Shown here: positions 61,901-63,666 of the stretch, piece after piece
How the letters are laid out: each line of letters opens with the position of its first letter
How positions within the stretch are numbered: position 1 is the first letter of the stretch
Assembly (NCBI GenBank): GCA_029851415.1
Contig: CM056741.1
Coordinates: forward strand, 147,610,522-147,674,521
Direction of reading: 5' to 3'
DNA: 64,000 nucleotides
Source: Eretmocerus hayati
Taxonomy: Eukaryota; Arthropoda; Insecta; Hymenoptera; Aphelinidae
Translations under genes and position numbers: made by a program
Notes under the pieces: model-generated
The model's input: only the letters and a program-made list of their open reading frames with translations
What the model was told of the DNA's origin: nothing
Databases searched by the model: none

Positions 61901-62567
61901 CTTCTGTATGAGTTGAAATGCGTAGAAATATATTACATTTAATCACGGTTATTAGCAAAAAAGAAATAGGTGAGCAGGGACCAGACAGATACATTAACTT
62001 CGATCAGGTGGGGTGCAAATTTAACATTACTTTGTGAGTCCTATATCGCTCACACATGCGAAGCATTGCTACTTTTGAGATGATTTAACGCCATTAGTAA
62101 TAACATATTTGCTGTCTATATGTATGGCACAGAGGAACTATTCCTTGAACCATTCATTCGAACCGATCTTATCGTAACATGACGATTTTCAGCAAAAATC
62201 TACCCTAAAGTAGAGTTTCCAGTGAGTTGCGGCACGCAATCAATCTCGCCTCTAATCAAATGGGAACATTCTGCTGATTGGCTTGTGAGCACCTATGATT
62301 TCTTAGGAATGAGTTCTGCCGGCGAGCAATACTCCATATTATCGCCAGAAATCTACCCCAAGGACTCGTCATTGACTGGCCATGTCGTGGATGGGCTTAA
62401 TCTTTTCCCAGCAACTGGATACATAGAACTTGTATGGTCTGTTTTCAGTATTATGAACGGAAAGTGTCATACTAAATTTCCTGTTCTCTTCGAAGATCTT
62501 CAGTTTTCAAGAGCTACAATCGTACCGAAACAAGGAGCCGTCGTTTTCAGGATAAATATTAATATTG
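16793..62567 (+). CDS. FASN: Fatty acid synthase (animal type I), 5' portion, 10 coding exons, continues past window
   Basis: Exons 16793-16937, 36718-36968, 46375-46609, 49404-49828, 50051-50341, 55228-55438, 55511-55671, 55861-56178, 58143-58581 and 62193-62567 join in frame (2851 nt, about 950 residues). All introns are GT-AG and phases agree at every junction. Domain order is ketosynthase (about 8-420), linker (about 420-505), acyltransferase (about 505-820) and dehydratase start (about 826 on). This is the order of cytosolic animal FAS, a homodimer making palmitate from acetyl- and malonyl-CoA with NADPH. KS triad Cys168/His300/His340, AT Ser594/His696 and DH His889 are all present, so the part seen looks catalytically competent. 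ER, KR, ACP and TE should follow to the right. Several positions around the KS active site differ from typical insect FAS, so it may be one of several paralogues. Introns 1 and 2 (19.8 and 9.4 kb) are swollen by transposons. Confidence 0.93.
17740..18134. repeat. Roughly 171-176 bp tandem repeat, left flank of foldback
   Basis: Two diverged units share CGCTGTGGACT and CAGTATGTCGAAACTCATTT blocks, spaced by about 171 bp. The same unit resumes immediately right of the foldback at 20873, and in opposite orientation at 21640-22180. The foldback therefore landed inside a pre-existing repeat. Confidence 0.6.
18537..18749 (-). pseudogene. Exon-like coding segment in left foldback arm
   Basis: On the minus strand an open frame reads a hydrophobic stretch (RALCFFIFLTFVSV), then EARVRFEQANPLISQL and INKLVNSLRDNYVAGDTVIQ. 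It stops at a consensus donor (CAAG/GTAGGT) just after 18537. The pattern of signal peptide, short amphipathic helix and splice donor looks like a first coding exon of a secreted protein, but no start ATG remains. Frame-compatible sequence also occurs in the other arm. Function is unknown. A resemblance to the N-terminus of secreted insect lipid-binding or mite-allergen-7-like proteins is only a guess. Confidence 0.35.
18981..19062 (-). ncRNA. tRNA-like module (A and B boxes), left foldback arm
   Basis: On the minus strand there is an A box TGGCTCAGTTGG (complement of 19047-19058) and a B box GGTTCAAATCC (complement of 18983-18993). Both match the internal RNA polymerase III promoter consensus of tRNA genes. 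The spacing of about 53 nt is longer than in a plain tRNA and no full cloverleaf forms, so this looks like a tRNA-derived SINE head. Confidence 0.5.
19901..19990 (+). ncRNA. tRNA-like module (A and B boxes), right foldback arm
   Basis: The mirror of the left-arm module: A box at 19907-19918 and B box at 19972-19982 on the plus strand. It follows the arm sequence CCCCGATGGCTCAGTTGG. The two modules in the two arms point outward, so Pol III transcripts would each run from near the loop into an arm. Confidence 0.5.
20290..20458 (+). pseudogene. Exon-like coding segment in right foldback arm
   Basis: Mirror copy of the segment in the left arm. The frame FLTFVSVEHHGEARVRF continues through QLINKLVNSLRDNYVAGD and ends at the same CAAG/GTAGGT donor at 20459. 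Compared with the left arm there are a few amino-acid changes (for example Pro to Ser and Leu to Phe) and a small indel in the hydrophobic part, so the two copies are drifting. The frame happens to stay open to 20772 through subterminal repeats, which I do not regard as coding. Confidence 0.35.
20873..22180. repeat. Roughly 176 bp tandem repeats, right flank of foldback
   Basis: One partial unit at 20873-20960 has the same orientation as the left flank. From about 21640 to 22180 three or more units run in reverse orientation, marked by GGTTTTGACTAT at 21828 and 22003 and a diverged start near 21652 (spacing about 176). Open frames here follow the repeat and are not recognised as genes. 20960-21640 shows no recognisable feature. 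Confidence 0.6.
22457..23536. repeat. Nested inverted repeats; outer arms enclose a MITE
   Basis: The outer arms (about 22457-22640 and 23340-23536) share CACGGTGCACCC...TGGCGA with its complement and the block CCATACATTGCTTATGG. Inside, 22690-22815 pairs with 22889-23018 (TCCGGGTCCTGAAATCTCAC). That inner palindrome has relatives at 23874-24086 and 34015-34363, so it is best read as a MITE inserted in, or forming the loop of, an older foldback. Confidence 0.65.
23874..24086. mobile_element. MITE-like copy, CTCCCCTTGTCA family
   Basis: It starts GACAAGGGGAGGACC and ends near GGTCTTCCTCTTGTG. It contains the family block GGCTGTAGCTTTGAACA...GGCCCATTTGA, which also occurs at 22889-22925. It is a short, diverged copy without a visible target duplication. 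Confidence 0.45.
24216..24306. repeat. Half-copy of the CGTCGTTTA foldback family (uninterrupted site)
   Basis: It aligns with 40275-40341 plus 40744-40763: CTCGTCGTTTACCC, then GAGAATTTGAG, then AGCTTGCACGGCTACCGCTTGCCCTTAAA. Unlike the 40 kb copy it is not split at CGGCTA, so it shows the empty site of the MITE at 40342-40743. Confidence 0.6.
24307..26830. other. FAS intron 1 segment without recognised gene
   Basis: 2.5 kb of mostly unique-looking sequence. GC palindromic clusters (CCCCACGGGTGGGGCCCAC at about 25432 and GGGCCCCATGGGCGGGGCCC at about 26189) stand out against the AT-rich background. Confidence 0.4.
26831..28062. mobile_element. TIR element (GTGTACCCAACTTGCCCCCAT family), interrupted by a nested MITE
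   Basis: The left end is GGTACGTGTACCCAACTTGC and the right end is the complement of GGTGAGTGTACTCAACTTGC. Inner motifs (TTTCCAACGTACCTTA; CAACATAACAAACGTAAAA) recur in the 41761-42703 copy in reverse order, which confirms one family. Internal copies of the terminal motif occur near 27030 and 27235. It has no transposase frame. The 27448-27868 MITE is inserted within it. Confidence 0.7.
27448..27868. mobile_element. 421-bp MITE with perfect 46-bp terminal inverted repeats
   Basis: Positions 27448-27493 are the exact reverse complement of 27823-27868. The TIR begins CCCTAGTAAAAATAAGTGCC. The interior has further GGTCATA/TATGACC palindromes. The uninterrupted relative at about 41930-41990 reads CGATTCCCTCGGTGC where this copy is split. 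No clear target duplication is visible. Perfect TIRs suggest a recent insertion. Confidence 0.85.
28422..32165 (-). CDS. LINE ORF2: APE endonuclease, reverse transcriptase, RNase H
   Basis: 1247 residues, uninterrupted. The endonuclease has Glu43 (CVESWL), GDFNAH (Asp145, Asn147) and SDH (219-221). The RT has AFLDVHGAFD (Asp579), AQGSVLSPLLY and the catalytic box FADD (665-668, Phe instead of the common Tyr). RNase H has FTDGS (Asp960), Glu997 in AECAA, FSDS (Asp1021) and Asp1079 in GNGEADQLAKSA. A C-terminal C-x-C-x8-H-x4-C knuckle lies at 1179-1195. All catalytic residues are present, so this copy could encode active enzyme. It acts in target-primed reverse transcription. Confidence 0.95.
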   Translation of the reverse strand: MEDASRANFSPLRILFWNARSFQQRAKEIPSRLKDIDIFACVESWLSPEISVNVAGFITFRRDREGAKGGGILLLIRKNLAFKEIETLTSPHESVELCGIQITNTTIPFDIIVCYRSPGHVLSQEQWDVLLSKTNNRDNYLFMGDFNAHHRRWNCDRTDCNGSRFCKAIECRDLYIHNDKHYTRIDVYRKRKSNLDIILSSIGFSDKVSVDVCDETWGSDHFPVFININTAKCAYSKKTFKLKSNRTDWSKFSLELEKYYEKFLSVDYDNLSIFEKYGMFVGVIKESLEAITPRKKRYKGRKKRNPVVWWDKDCDREIRLRKAYYKKWEFTGFIVDLITYKKQVSFVRKFIKKKKREKFKQFAASIDVHTSPSYVWNQCKIFKNSWVNVKPFHSSQNLQSQDKIKAALDKLCPSGAETDPSYFPDCEPNEFLDTMFDFVEFNTALDSRNPHSSPGMDGVDFEILQKLPIKFKLLMLDLFNEMYTKGEYPQDWKCSFVHFIDKEDGVSVRPISLTSSICKLFETLIKNRVEWWLEFNGKIPRDQSGFRRGRSCVDNLTNLTLKINEAFMEKKHLLAAFLDVHGAFDNVNIEILLQKLAELGISKQVVTFVKFLFRERLIFSSINLTSPRIARKGVAQGSVLSPLLYIIYAISVALNIGKKVTLSQFADDICVYVKCSSVEWGTKTLENTIEKIGNNLFQLGLDLTPPKTKLVHFNNKRILPGEISMKVASQEVRSCASARFLGVHLDYNLNFKLHISHVLNKCSRAMNILKYLCGTWWGAHPETLLILYKSFVRSIFDYGCFVYFPNSKYLQDNLEKMQNRAIRIALELRKSTPNNILLGESKLMTLKHRATFLANCYLMKILSDDTAPVTYVVKKYFRVDESCTLKKVLLLRMCISKIKSISASIVTGHNYTMYNHDFATITASVPIETELGYALRDSPRPNEEFSLFLENSNTIPIFTDGSKIKDHKFVGAACICPHFKISKKISLHDTASVFTAECAAISAAFDIALCHKNLRFSIFSDSLSTLQSINSPQTSIKTNSFILESKKKFLDFTKNNDLGRISLFWIPAHVGIQGNGEADQLAKSATQANSIDISQIPFTDFFEFFKREAHLATQHVIEERGLLTGKKYFENFKKSGVKAWFSKRKLTRDMIVTIARCRSDHYNLAASLHRVNMVDSPVCRCGESDENLNHVLWQCPQYAAQREKLLRNLSCRTKQKPPFCIEMFISDPHIPSCKIILEFFKDCELNI
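32143..33546 (-). CDS. LINE ORF1, gag-like nucleic-acid-binding protein
   Basis: 467 residues. It carries one CCHC zinc knuckle, CFHCKNEGHIIKHC (residues 211-224, spacing C-x2-C-x4-H-x4-C), after a conserved-looking 100-200 region, and a Ser/Thr-rich, low-complexity second half ending in a charged tail. LINE ORF1 proteins bind element RNA to form the RNP used in retrotransposition. A second in-frame Met at residue 8 could be the true start. The stop overlaps ORF2 by 23 nt in another frame, so ORF2 is probably made by reinitiation or frameshifting. Confidence 0.88.
   Translation of the reverse strand: MLKRLGTMAFLTKVHGSSQSFTVPSTSSGKKVSYSAIAQKDQFPKRDQGLIMHCIDGLTLTDYTCAIGEIIQPKNVIFSSKISNNRVCLYLSSKEFVDELTKDKEYVVIQDKKVKIGPLIAKQQRVIISNVAPPIPHYVIEEYLDLLDIKRSAPVSFLKATILAEGYNHVLSSRRQTYIDPSDVKKLPEFIKVNYEDVTYYVYPSTDTIKCFHCKNEGHIIKHCPELNINEQEADDGTPSLSSNTKHSDTDMMMPCDTQDTLSDTAIPSVNKDSVTDSTSAEASMSVNNNKSGSSIIQPVHTGVKRPLSGTITSVSSIGSSENNDYRPTKQELKKPKHTQAASTDLVMNTLTVDFVKQQLSPAMSHLEKIYSDSNSPMKVQDLAKFLFEAHGNHNILELTSHYSSDLEAIALMLGETHDYVEDRNLKSRLERIIKKLKSNSNSEDDASSIDETLNLSRNQNGRRIKS
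33547..34014. other. Probable LINE 5' UTR and target sequence
   Basis: Sequence upstream of LINE ORF1 (minus strand). The GGCGG/GGTTTGGTTTGG-rich part to about 33600 is likely LINE 5' UTR. The exact junction with host sequence is not visible. Confidence 0.4.
34015..34365. mobile_element. Palindromic MITE, CTCCCCTTGTCA family
   Basis: The 350-bp element is close to a full palindrome. TTGCGG(G/A)TCCTGG, ATCATCTT.TTTTGGTGAGA and the CAGTGGACGAAATC-type blocks appear in both halves. CTAG stands at each tip. The central part has AGCATGGCCCATACAGGACC. It belongs to the same family as 22690-23018. Confidence 0.6.
34366..35106. other. FAS intron 1 segment, no gene
   Basis: Contains one of two copies of the exact 20-mer TCAGATAGTAGCCCACCTGT (35033-35052). 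Otherwise nothing is recognised. Confidence 0.4.
35107..35951. mobile_element. TA-flanked TIR element with internal GAAAGATTTCAGTGC repeats
   Basis: TIRs of about 30 bp begin CCCACACAGCATGGGAAT (left) and end with its complement. Each is bordered by TA, the target duplication typical of Tc1/mariner-type elements. The interior is made of diverged repeats around GAAAGATTTCAGTGCAATAT and CAGCAAT, roughly 150-170 bp apart. No transposase is seen. Confidence 0.7.
35952..36717. other. End of FAS intron 1, no gene
   Basis: The second copy of TCAGATAGTAGCCCACCTGT lies at 36049-36068, followed by a CTGTACCTGTACTGTACC short repeat. The exon 2 acceptor closes the interval. Confidence 0.4.
36718..36968 (+). 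CDS. FASN: FAS coding exon 2 (ketosynthase)
   Basis: The acceptor AG lies at 36716-36717 and the donor GTAAGT at 36969. Residues about 49-132 carry the VPKGTGK and LEKFDSSFF blocks, then MDPKCRTLLEHSWEAIMDAG, matching the conserved MDPQxRxLLE region of animal KS. The segment VAVVVALSIAEEE stands where family members usually have a GVFVGxSxSExxE-like run. It is conserved in length but unusual in residues. The exon lies about 19.8 kb downstream of exon 1. Confidence 0.92.
36969..37336. other. Start of FAS intron 2
   Basis: Nothing recognised after the GTAAGT donor. Confidence 0.4.
37337..37528. mobile_element. 192-bp palindromic MITE with TTAT flanks
   Basis: The arms begin CGTCGGC and contain two tandem CCTACAAAGACTAGCACA-like modules per half, with complements in the other half. 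Both sides are bordered by TTAT (37333-37336 and 37529-37532), a plausible 4-bp target duplication. Confidence 0.65.
37529..38053. other. FAS intron 2 segment between two palindromes
   Basis: AT-rich, no feature seen. Confidence 0.4.
38054..39221. repeat. 1.17 kb near-complete palindrome (foldback)
   Basis: The tips read GAGGTCA(C/G)GGTCTGCGGGAGC on both sides. Long paired blocks include TTTCAGTGAGTGGGG, CTACCTGGTTGGATAGCTACTAA-like sequence and GCTGACACCGAGAGCTGCAAA. The centre (about 38660-38740) is less paired. It has no recognisable coding capacity. Confidence 0.75.
39222..39984. other. FAS intron 2 segment
   Basis: A GC cluster GCCCCGCGGGGGCCCCACGG at about 39509 is the one marked feature. 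Confidence 0.4.
39985..40765. repeat. Foldback of the CGTCGTTTA family, split by a MITE
   Basis: The left arm has CTTTAAGGGCATGCGGTAGCC. The right arm has the complement, now separated by the MITE. An inner palindrome (about 40193-40330) pairs TTTTTGTTCCCATTTCC with GGAAATGGGAACAAAA and GAGAAGACGCA with TGCGTCTTCTC. Confidence 0.6.
40342..40743. mobile_element. 402-bp MITE with TA target duplication, nested in a foldback
   Basis: The left tip CACTGAGAGAAAAATATTG and the right tip (complement CACTGAGAAAAAAATTTTGG) are bordered by TA at 40340-40341 and 40744-40745. Its interior has TTGCCGTCAG and GCCGTACG repeats. It splits a foldback-family block that is intact at 24216-24306. Confidence 0.8.
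40766..41167. other. FAS intron 2 segment
   Basis: Nothing recognised. It lies between two copies of the CGTCGTTTA foldback family and may be part of a larger composite. Confidence 0.35.
41168..41573. repeat. Double foldback of the CGTCGTTTA family
   Basis: Two consecutive hairpins (about 41205-41335 and 41385-41525) each pair TTCTTGCGATTT...AAACGACGAGAAGACGA with its complement. They lie between arms GGCGATGC..GCGGTCACCGTGC and its complement. The same core occurs at 40255-40310 and, diverged, at 24216. Confidence 0.7.
41761..42703. mobile_element. TIR element, second copy of the GTGTACCCAACTTGC family
   Basis: It starts GGTAAGTGTACCCAACTTGC and ends with the complement of GGTCAGTGTACCCAACCTTC. 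It is inverted relative to the 26831-28062 copy and lacks the nested MITE. Diverged internal terminal motifs occur at 42153 and 42482, which suggests tandem or composite ends. Confidence 0.65.
42780..42935. repeat. Dispersed repeat, second copy of the 11045-11230 sequence
   Basis: It contains ATGAGGTTGTAGCTCGGAAG, GGGGAACCTCATGTGCGAG and GGCACCCAAACATCGG. The preceding CCACAGGCGAGGGTAGGG also has a complement-like relative near 61018. Confidence 0.55.
42936..43546. other. FAS intron 2 segment
   Basis: No gene or repeat recognised. It ends at the 1.9 kb palindrome. Confidence 0.35.
43547..45462. repeat. 1.9 kb near-perfect palindrome in FAS intron 2
   Basis: The left arm 43547-44395 is the reverse complement of 44525-45462, apart from an 89-bp insertion in the right arm and small differences. 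The loop is about 130 bp. The tips are CCCGCGTAAAAATTTTTTTG. The same short open frames therefore occur on the plus strand in the left arm and on the minus strand in the right (for example 43943-44248 and 44655-44975). No protein family was recognised and these are probably incidental. Confidence 0.88.
45348..45436. mobile_element. 89-bp micro-MITE with TA target duplication
   Basis: The TIR begins TCGTCGCC and continues into GAAGAAAAACAC on both sides, bordered by TA (45346-45347 and 45437-45438). The equivalent site in the left palindrome arm (TTCATATGAAG at about 43569) is empty, which fixes the boundaries. A diverged relative lies at about 13640-13735. Confidence 0.8.
45463..46374. other. 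End of FAS intron 2
   Basis: Contains the GC cluster ACCCCATCGGTGGGCCCCGC near 45649. Otherwise nothing is recognised up to the exon 3 acceptor. Confidence 0.35.
46375..46609 (+). CDS. FASN: FAS coding exon 3 (ketosynthase active-site Cys)
   Basis: The acceptor is TTTCAG ending at 46374 and the donor GTCAGT begins at 46610 (phase 1). Residues about 133-210 contain the nucleophile motif DTACSSSLSALEHG with Cys168. The preceding GFSRSHYANYISF corresponds to the family's GCxRxMxxNRISF block with Tyr where Asn-Arg usually occurs. The exon ends in VTLPNLHRHFYKAG. Confidence 0.93.
46610..49403. other. FAS intron 3
   Basis: 2.8 kb without recognised genes. The CA/CG microsatellite at 48971-49013 is the only clear repeat. 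Confidence 0.45.
48971..49013. repeat. Compound (CA)n/(CG)n microsatellite
   Basis: ACACACACAAACGCGCGCG followed by a CA run at about 48995-49012, in FAS intron 3. Confidence 0.9.
49404..49828 (+). CDS. FASN: FAS coding exon 4 (ketosynthase His pair)
   Basis: The acceptor ends CTCAG at 49403 and the donor GTGAGA begins at 49829. The exon codes for residues 211-352 with the two KS catalytic histidines: VEAHGTGTVVGDP (His300) and KSNLGHCEAASG (His340). FDEAANGFARGEA is the conserved glycine-rich KS block. This is the longest uninterrupted KS segment in the window. Confidence 0.95.
50051..50341 (+). CDS. FASN: FAS coding exon 5 (end of ketosynthase, linker)
   Basis: Codes for residues 353-449, phase 0 on both sides. 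It contains VIFPNLHFKQP and the GINAFGFGGSNAHVIL motif that closes the KS domain, then linker sequence reading PRLITISARTKEGVQSFF. The donor GTAAGT at 50342 is strong. The acceptor at 50049-50050 has a weak pyrimidine tract, so its exact position rests on frame and homology. The intron before it is only 222 bp. Confidence 0.9.
50858..51060. repeat. Direct repeat of ACCGGG(T/G)TAAGACGGGCACCC
   Basis: The 20-bp motif occurs at about 50858-50877 and again at about 51032-51051, in the same orientation. It may mark ends of a small repeat. No inverted partner was found. Confidence 0.5.
51602..53061. mobile_element. pogo-like (Tc1/mariner superfamily) transposon, internally decayed
   Basis: TIRs starting CAGTGAAATCTCCC are bordered by TA (51600-51601 and 53062-53063). 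CAGT ends with TA targets and TAGCGGACA-type subterminal sequence are typical of pogo elements. Near the right end the block GTCCGCTAACTGTCGATTCT with its context is duplicated about 42 bp apart, and GTCCGCTA recurs several times. A transposase N-terminal remnant lies on the minus strand at 51742-51879. The remaining catalytic domain is not recognisable. Confidence 0.75.
51742..51879 (-). pseudogene. Transposase remnant: CENP-B/pogo N-terminal helix-turn-helix
   Basis: 46 residues reading RKQLTVQDKIENINTCE then NLSIRNAADEFQVRKTDIFS fit the CENP-B N-terminal/psq-type HTH that binds pogo TIRs (pattern K.LT..KI..I..CE....S...A..F.V.K..I). The frame ends soon after, about 80 bp from the left TIR. 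The DDE domain is therefore missing, apparently by deletion. Confidence 0.6.
53098..53149. repeat. Perfect 24-bp hairpin with 4-nt loop
   Basis: 53098-53121 is the exact reverse complement of 53126-53149, with loop TATT. The arm begins ACGTTGTACTGATGAG. It lies 36 bp right of the pogo-like element. Confidence 0.95.
53204..53600. mobile_element. Diverged, truncated copy of the GTGTACCCAACTTGC family
   Basis: It begins GGTATGTGTGCCTAAAATGC. It then follows the family's left half, with ATGTTTGTTACGTTAAAATG aligning to ACGTTTGTTATGTTGAAATA at 41835. The right end was not recognised. Confidence 0.45.
53601..55227. other. 3' part of FAS intron 5
   Basis: Apart from the 54310-54707 inverted repeat, only short simple sequence (GTGTGTGTGAGCGTGTGCGTG near 53925) was noticed. 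Confidence 0.4.
54310..54707. repeat. Short terminal inverted repeat pair
   Basis: ATTAATGAGTATCGGAAAAT with AAAATGTTAAAATTTTC near 54310-54350 has its complement (GAAAATTTTGACATTTTC, CGACACTCATTAAT) at 54665-54707. This suggests a MITE of about 400 bp. Confidence 0.6.
55228..55438 (+). CDS. FASN: FAS coding exon 6 (linker to acyltransferase start)
   Basis: The acceptor CTCCAG ends at 55227 and the donor GTGAGT begins at 55439. It carries the linker sequence FDAEYVALLHGIFSHDISG and YLHRGYILL, then the AT entry motif FIFSGMGSQWSGMG (residues about 506-520). The order and spacing match animal FAS, so no exon seems to be missing after exon 5. Confidence 0.92.
55511..55671 (+). CDS. FASN: FAS coding exon 7 (acyltransferase)
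   Basis: The acceptor TGTAG ends at 55510 and the donor GTAAAC begins at 55672. Only a 72-bp intron separates it from exon 6. Residues 521-573 read LPVFAESVQKCDAVMKPYGV and then the helix ending VAITVIQ, the usual region between the GMGSQW motif and the AT nucleophile elbow. Confidence 0.9.
55861..56178 (+). CDS. FASN: FAS coding exon 8 (acyltransferase nucleophile)
   Basis: The strong acceptor TTTTTTCAG ends at 55860 and the donor GTAAGG begins at 56179. Residues 574-679 contain the AT serine elbow VVGHSAGE (Ser594), YYRGQ with the conserved substrate-binding Arg, GTMAAVGLG, and CHNSATSSTISGP. These are hallmark malonyl/acetyltransferase motifs of animal FAS. Confidence 0.94.
56179..57199. 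other. 5' part of FAS intron 8
   Basis: Two T-rich runs (56401-56425 and 56696-56722) could be reversed poly(A) tails of decayed retroelements. No coding remnant was recognised beside them. Confidence 0.35.
56802..56830. repeat. Perfect 12-bp hairpin
   Basis: ATCATATCGGTC and GACCGATATGAT are separated by CAATA, in FAS intron 8. Confidence 0.85.
57200..57560. repeat. Inverted repeat in FAS intron 8
   Basis: CAAAACACTTGTTATATGC and GATACACGGCATCTTG at 57266-57310 pair with AAGATGCCGTGTGTC and GCATATAGCAAGTGTTTTG at 57465-57512. The left block GGCGCGTGTATTGGCTGATA is related too. It is probably a MITE whose borders were not determined. Confidence 0.6.
58143..58581 (+). CDS. FASN: FAS coding exon 9 (acyltransferase C-terminal part)
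   Basis: The acceptor TTTTCAG ends at 58142 and the donor GTAAGT begins at 58582. Residues 680-825 contain IASHSQYVEP with the AT catalytic His696, then WLSTSIPKEEW, SAEYFTNNLRNPVLFEE and IEIAPRGLLQAILKR, all strongly conserved in animal FAS. It ends in LFNLGLQPDL, the bridge to the dehydratase. Confidence 0.94.
58582..59595. other. 5' part of FAS intron 9
   Basis: No gene or clear repeat recognised before the Tc1-like palindrome. Confidence 0.4.
59596..60519. mobile_element. 924-bp Tc1-like full palindrome with TA target duplication
   Basis: The tips are CAGTGCTGGTCAAAGGTTTC and the complement of CAATGCTAGTCAAAAGTTTC, bordered by TA (59594-59595 and 60520-60521). They closely resemble Tc1-family TIRs (CAGTGsTGGCCAAA). 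The pairing continues through almost the whole element, for example CCAATTTCGATGATTTTTGGG with its complement. It has no transposase and is a foldback derivative. Confidence 0.8.
60800..60895. repeat. Short palindromic dispersed repeat (copy 2)
   Basis: GAGTGCCGAAAAACTTTGTG, GTACGTCGGCGTAGAACAAG and CGAGTCCAATAA align with the 14120-14212 copy. The right half is more diverged. Confidence 0.5.
60896..62192. other. 3' part of FAS intron 9
   Basis: Besides the tRNA-like module, 60998-61090 (CCCTCGCCTACGTCTTGG) is related in complement to 42715-42800. Nothing else is recognised. Confidence 0.35.
61566..61645 (+). ncRNA. tRNA-like module
   Basis: The D-arm GCTC-GAATGGTA-GAGC and anticodon arm TCTTC-CCAGCAA-GAAGA pair perfectly. 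Position 33 is C rather than U, and the T-arm/B box (GGATTCGGCC) and acceptor stem are poor. It is likely a tRNA pseudogene or SINE promoter in FAS intron 9. Confidence 0.45.
62193..62567 (+). CDS. FASN: FAS coding exon 10 (start of dehydratase)
   Basis: The acceptor TTTTCAG ends at 62192 and the donor GTGAGT begins at 62568 (phase 1). Residues about 826-950 begin KIYPKVEFPVSCGTQSISPL and include the dehydratase HxxxGxxxxP motif GHVVDGLNLFPATGY (His889). The next coding exon must lie beyond this window or beyond the MITE at 62965. None was recognised in 62568-64000. Confidence 0.93.
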
Positions 62568-62964
62568 GTGAGTGTCGGAAAATATTATCACGAAAAAGAC
62601 AGACTGTCTGTTATTACAGACAGTCTGTAATAGTTATATATTTATATAGCAAAATATTTGGGCAATCCAGTTTTTCTTCGTAACTCCTCTCGGACAGCAA
62701 GCAATTGGTCTATTGCTTCAGCATAATAGTCTATAACCTTCGGGATCCACATGAACAAAAGCCATCGTTGCAATCTCATTTTGCTGGCTCAGCCGTTCGA
62801 AATTCTTAATTTTTTTCTGAATTGACGAAGGAATCATCAAGATGGGAGGGAAGATATTCCCTGAATTATGAATCATATTCCCTCTTCGTACTTAGATAAT
62901 AGTTGGATTTTTGCTCATATAGTATCGAACTCGAACGAAAATACCCAACGAGTGTTAAGGTAAA

Positions 62965-63666
62965 GGGGTACCGGGACACCGAAAATGGCGATTTCCACTT
63001 TGGGCTGTCAGAGATGAACTTATTATGTTCCGATCATAAAATTTTTTTCTCTTACCTATAAGTATGCTATTCACCTTCATGATACAAGAAAAAAATGGCC
63101 ATAAGTGTTCCAAAATTATCACAAAAGCCAATTTCCTGGAGACCTGATTTGGCCCAATACTGGGACACGATTTGTGGTTTGACCTAGTACTATAGGATGG
63201 TCAAATGTACCAGTACTGGGACAGGAAACGTTGCTCCGGATTGTACATTGGAAATTTCATCACAGTTGCAAACAAATATTGAGAATTACCATGGGCTATC
63301 ACGTTTTGACATTTATTTGTTGTTAGTTTAGTCATTTATGTGAAAACAATTCAACAATTAACAACAAACAATGTGTCCCAGTACTGGGCTACTCCACTCC
63401 TCCACCGCTTGGTGAAGCCGGACGCGTCGCGTCCTAGTAATGGGTCAGAATTCAATATATACGATGGCGAACTAGGACACAATTCTTTGCCACACGATAT
63501 ACCATTTTCGAGTTGATTTTTTTCGGTATCTAATCATTGCTACAGCTCGTCTAAAATTTGATACATGATTGGAATTATTTTTGGGAACATTAAAATATTT
63601 TTTGATACAATATTAGATCACAATGTCCCAGAATCGGTGGACTTTGGCATGGTGTCCCGGTACCCC
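62965..63666. mobile_element. 702-bp MITE, GGGGTACCGGGACACC termini
   Basis: Perfect 16-bp tips GGGGTACCGGGACACC lie at 62965-62980 and its complement at 63651-63666. Internal CCCAGTACTGGGACA-type repeats (63160-63220 and 63370-63390) relate to the tips. GGTAAA stands outside the left tip and TTTTATC near the right, but no clean target duplication is seen. It lies in FAS intron 10. Confidence 0.7.
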
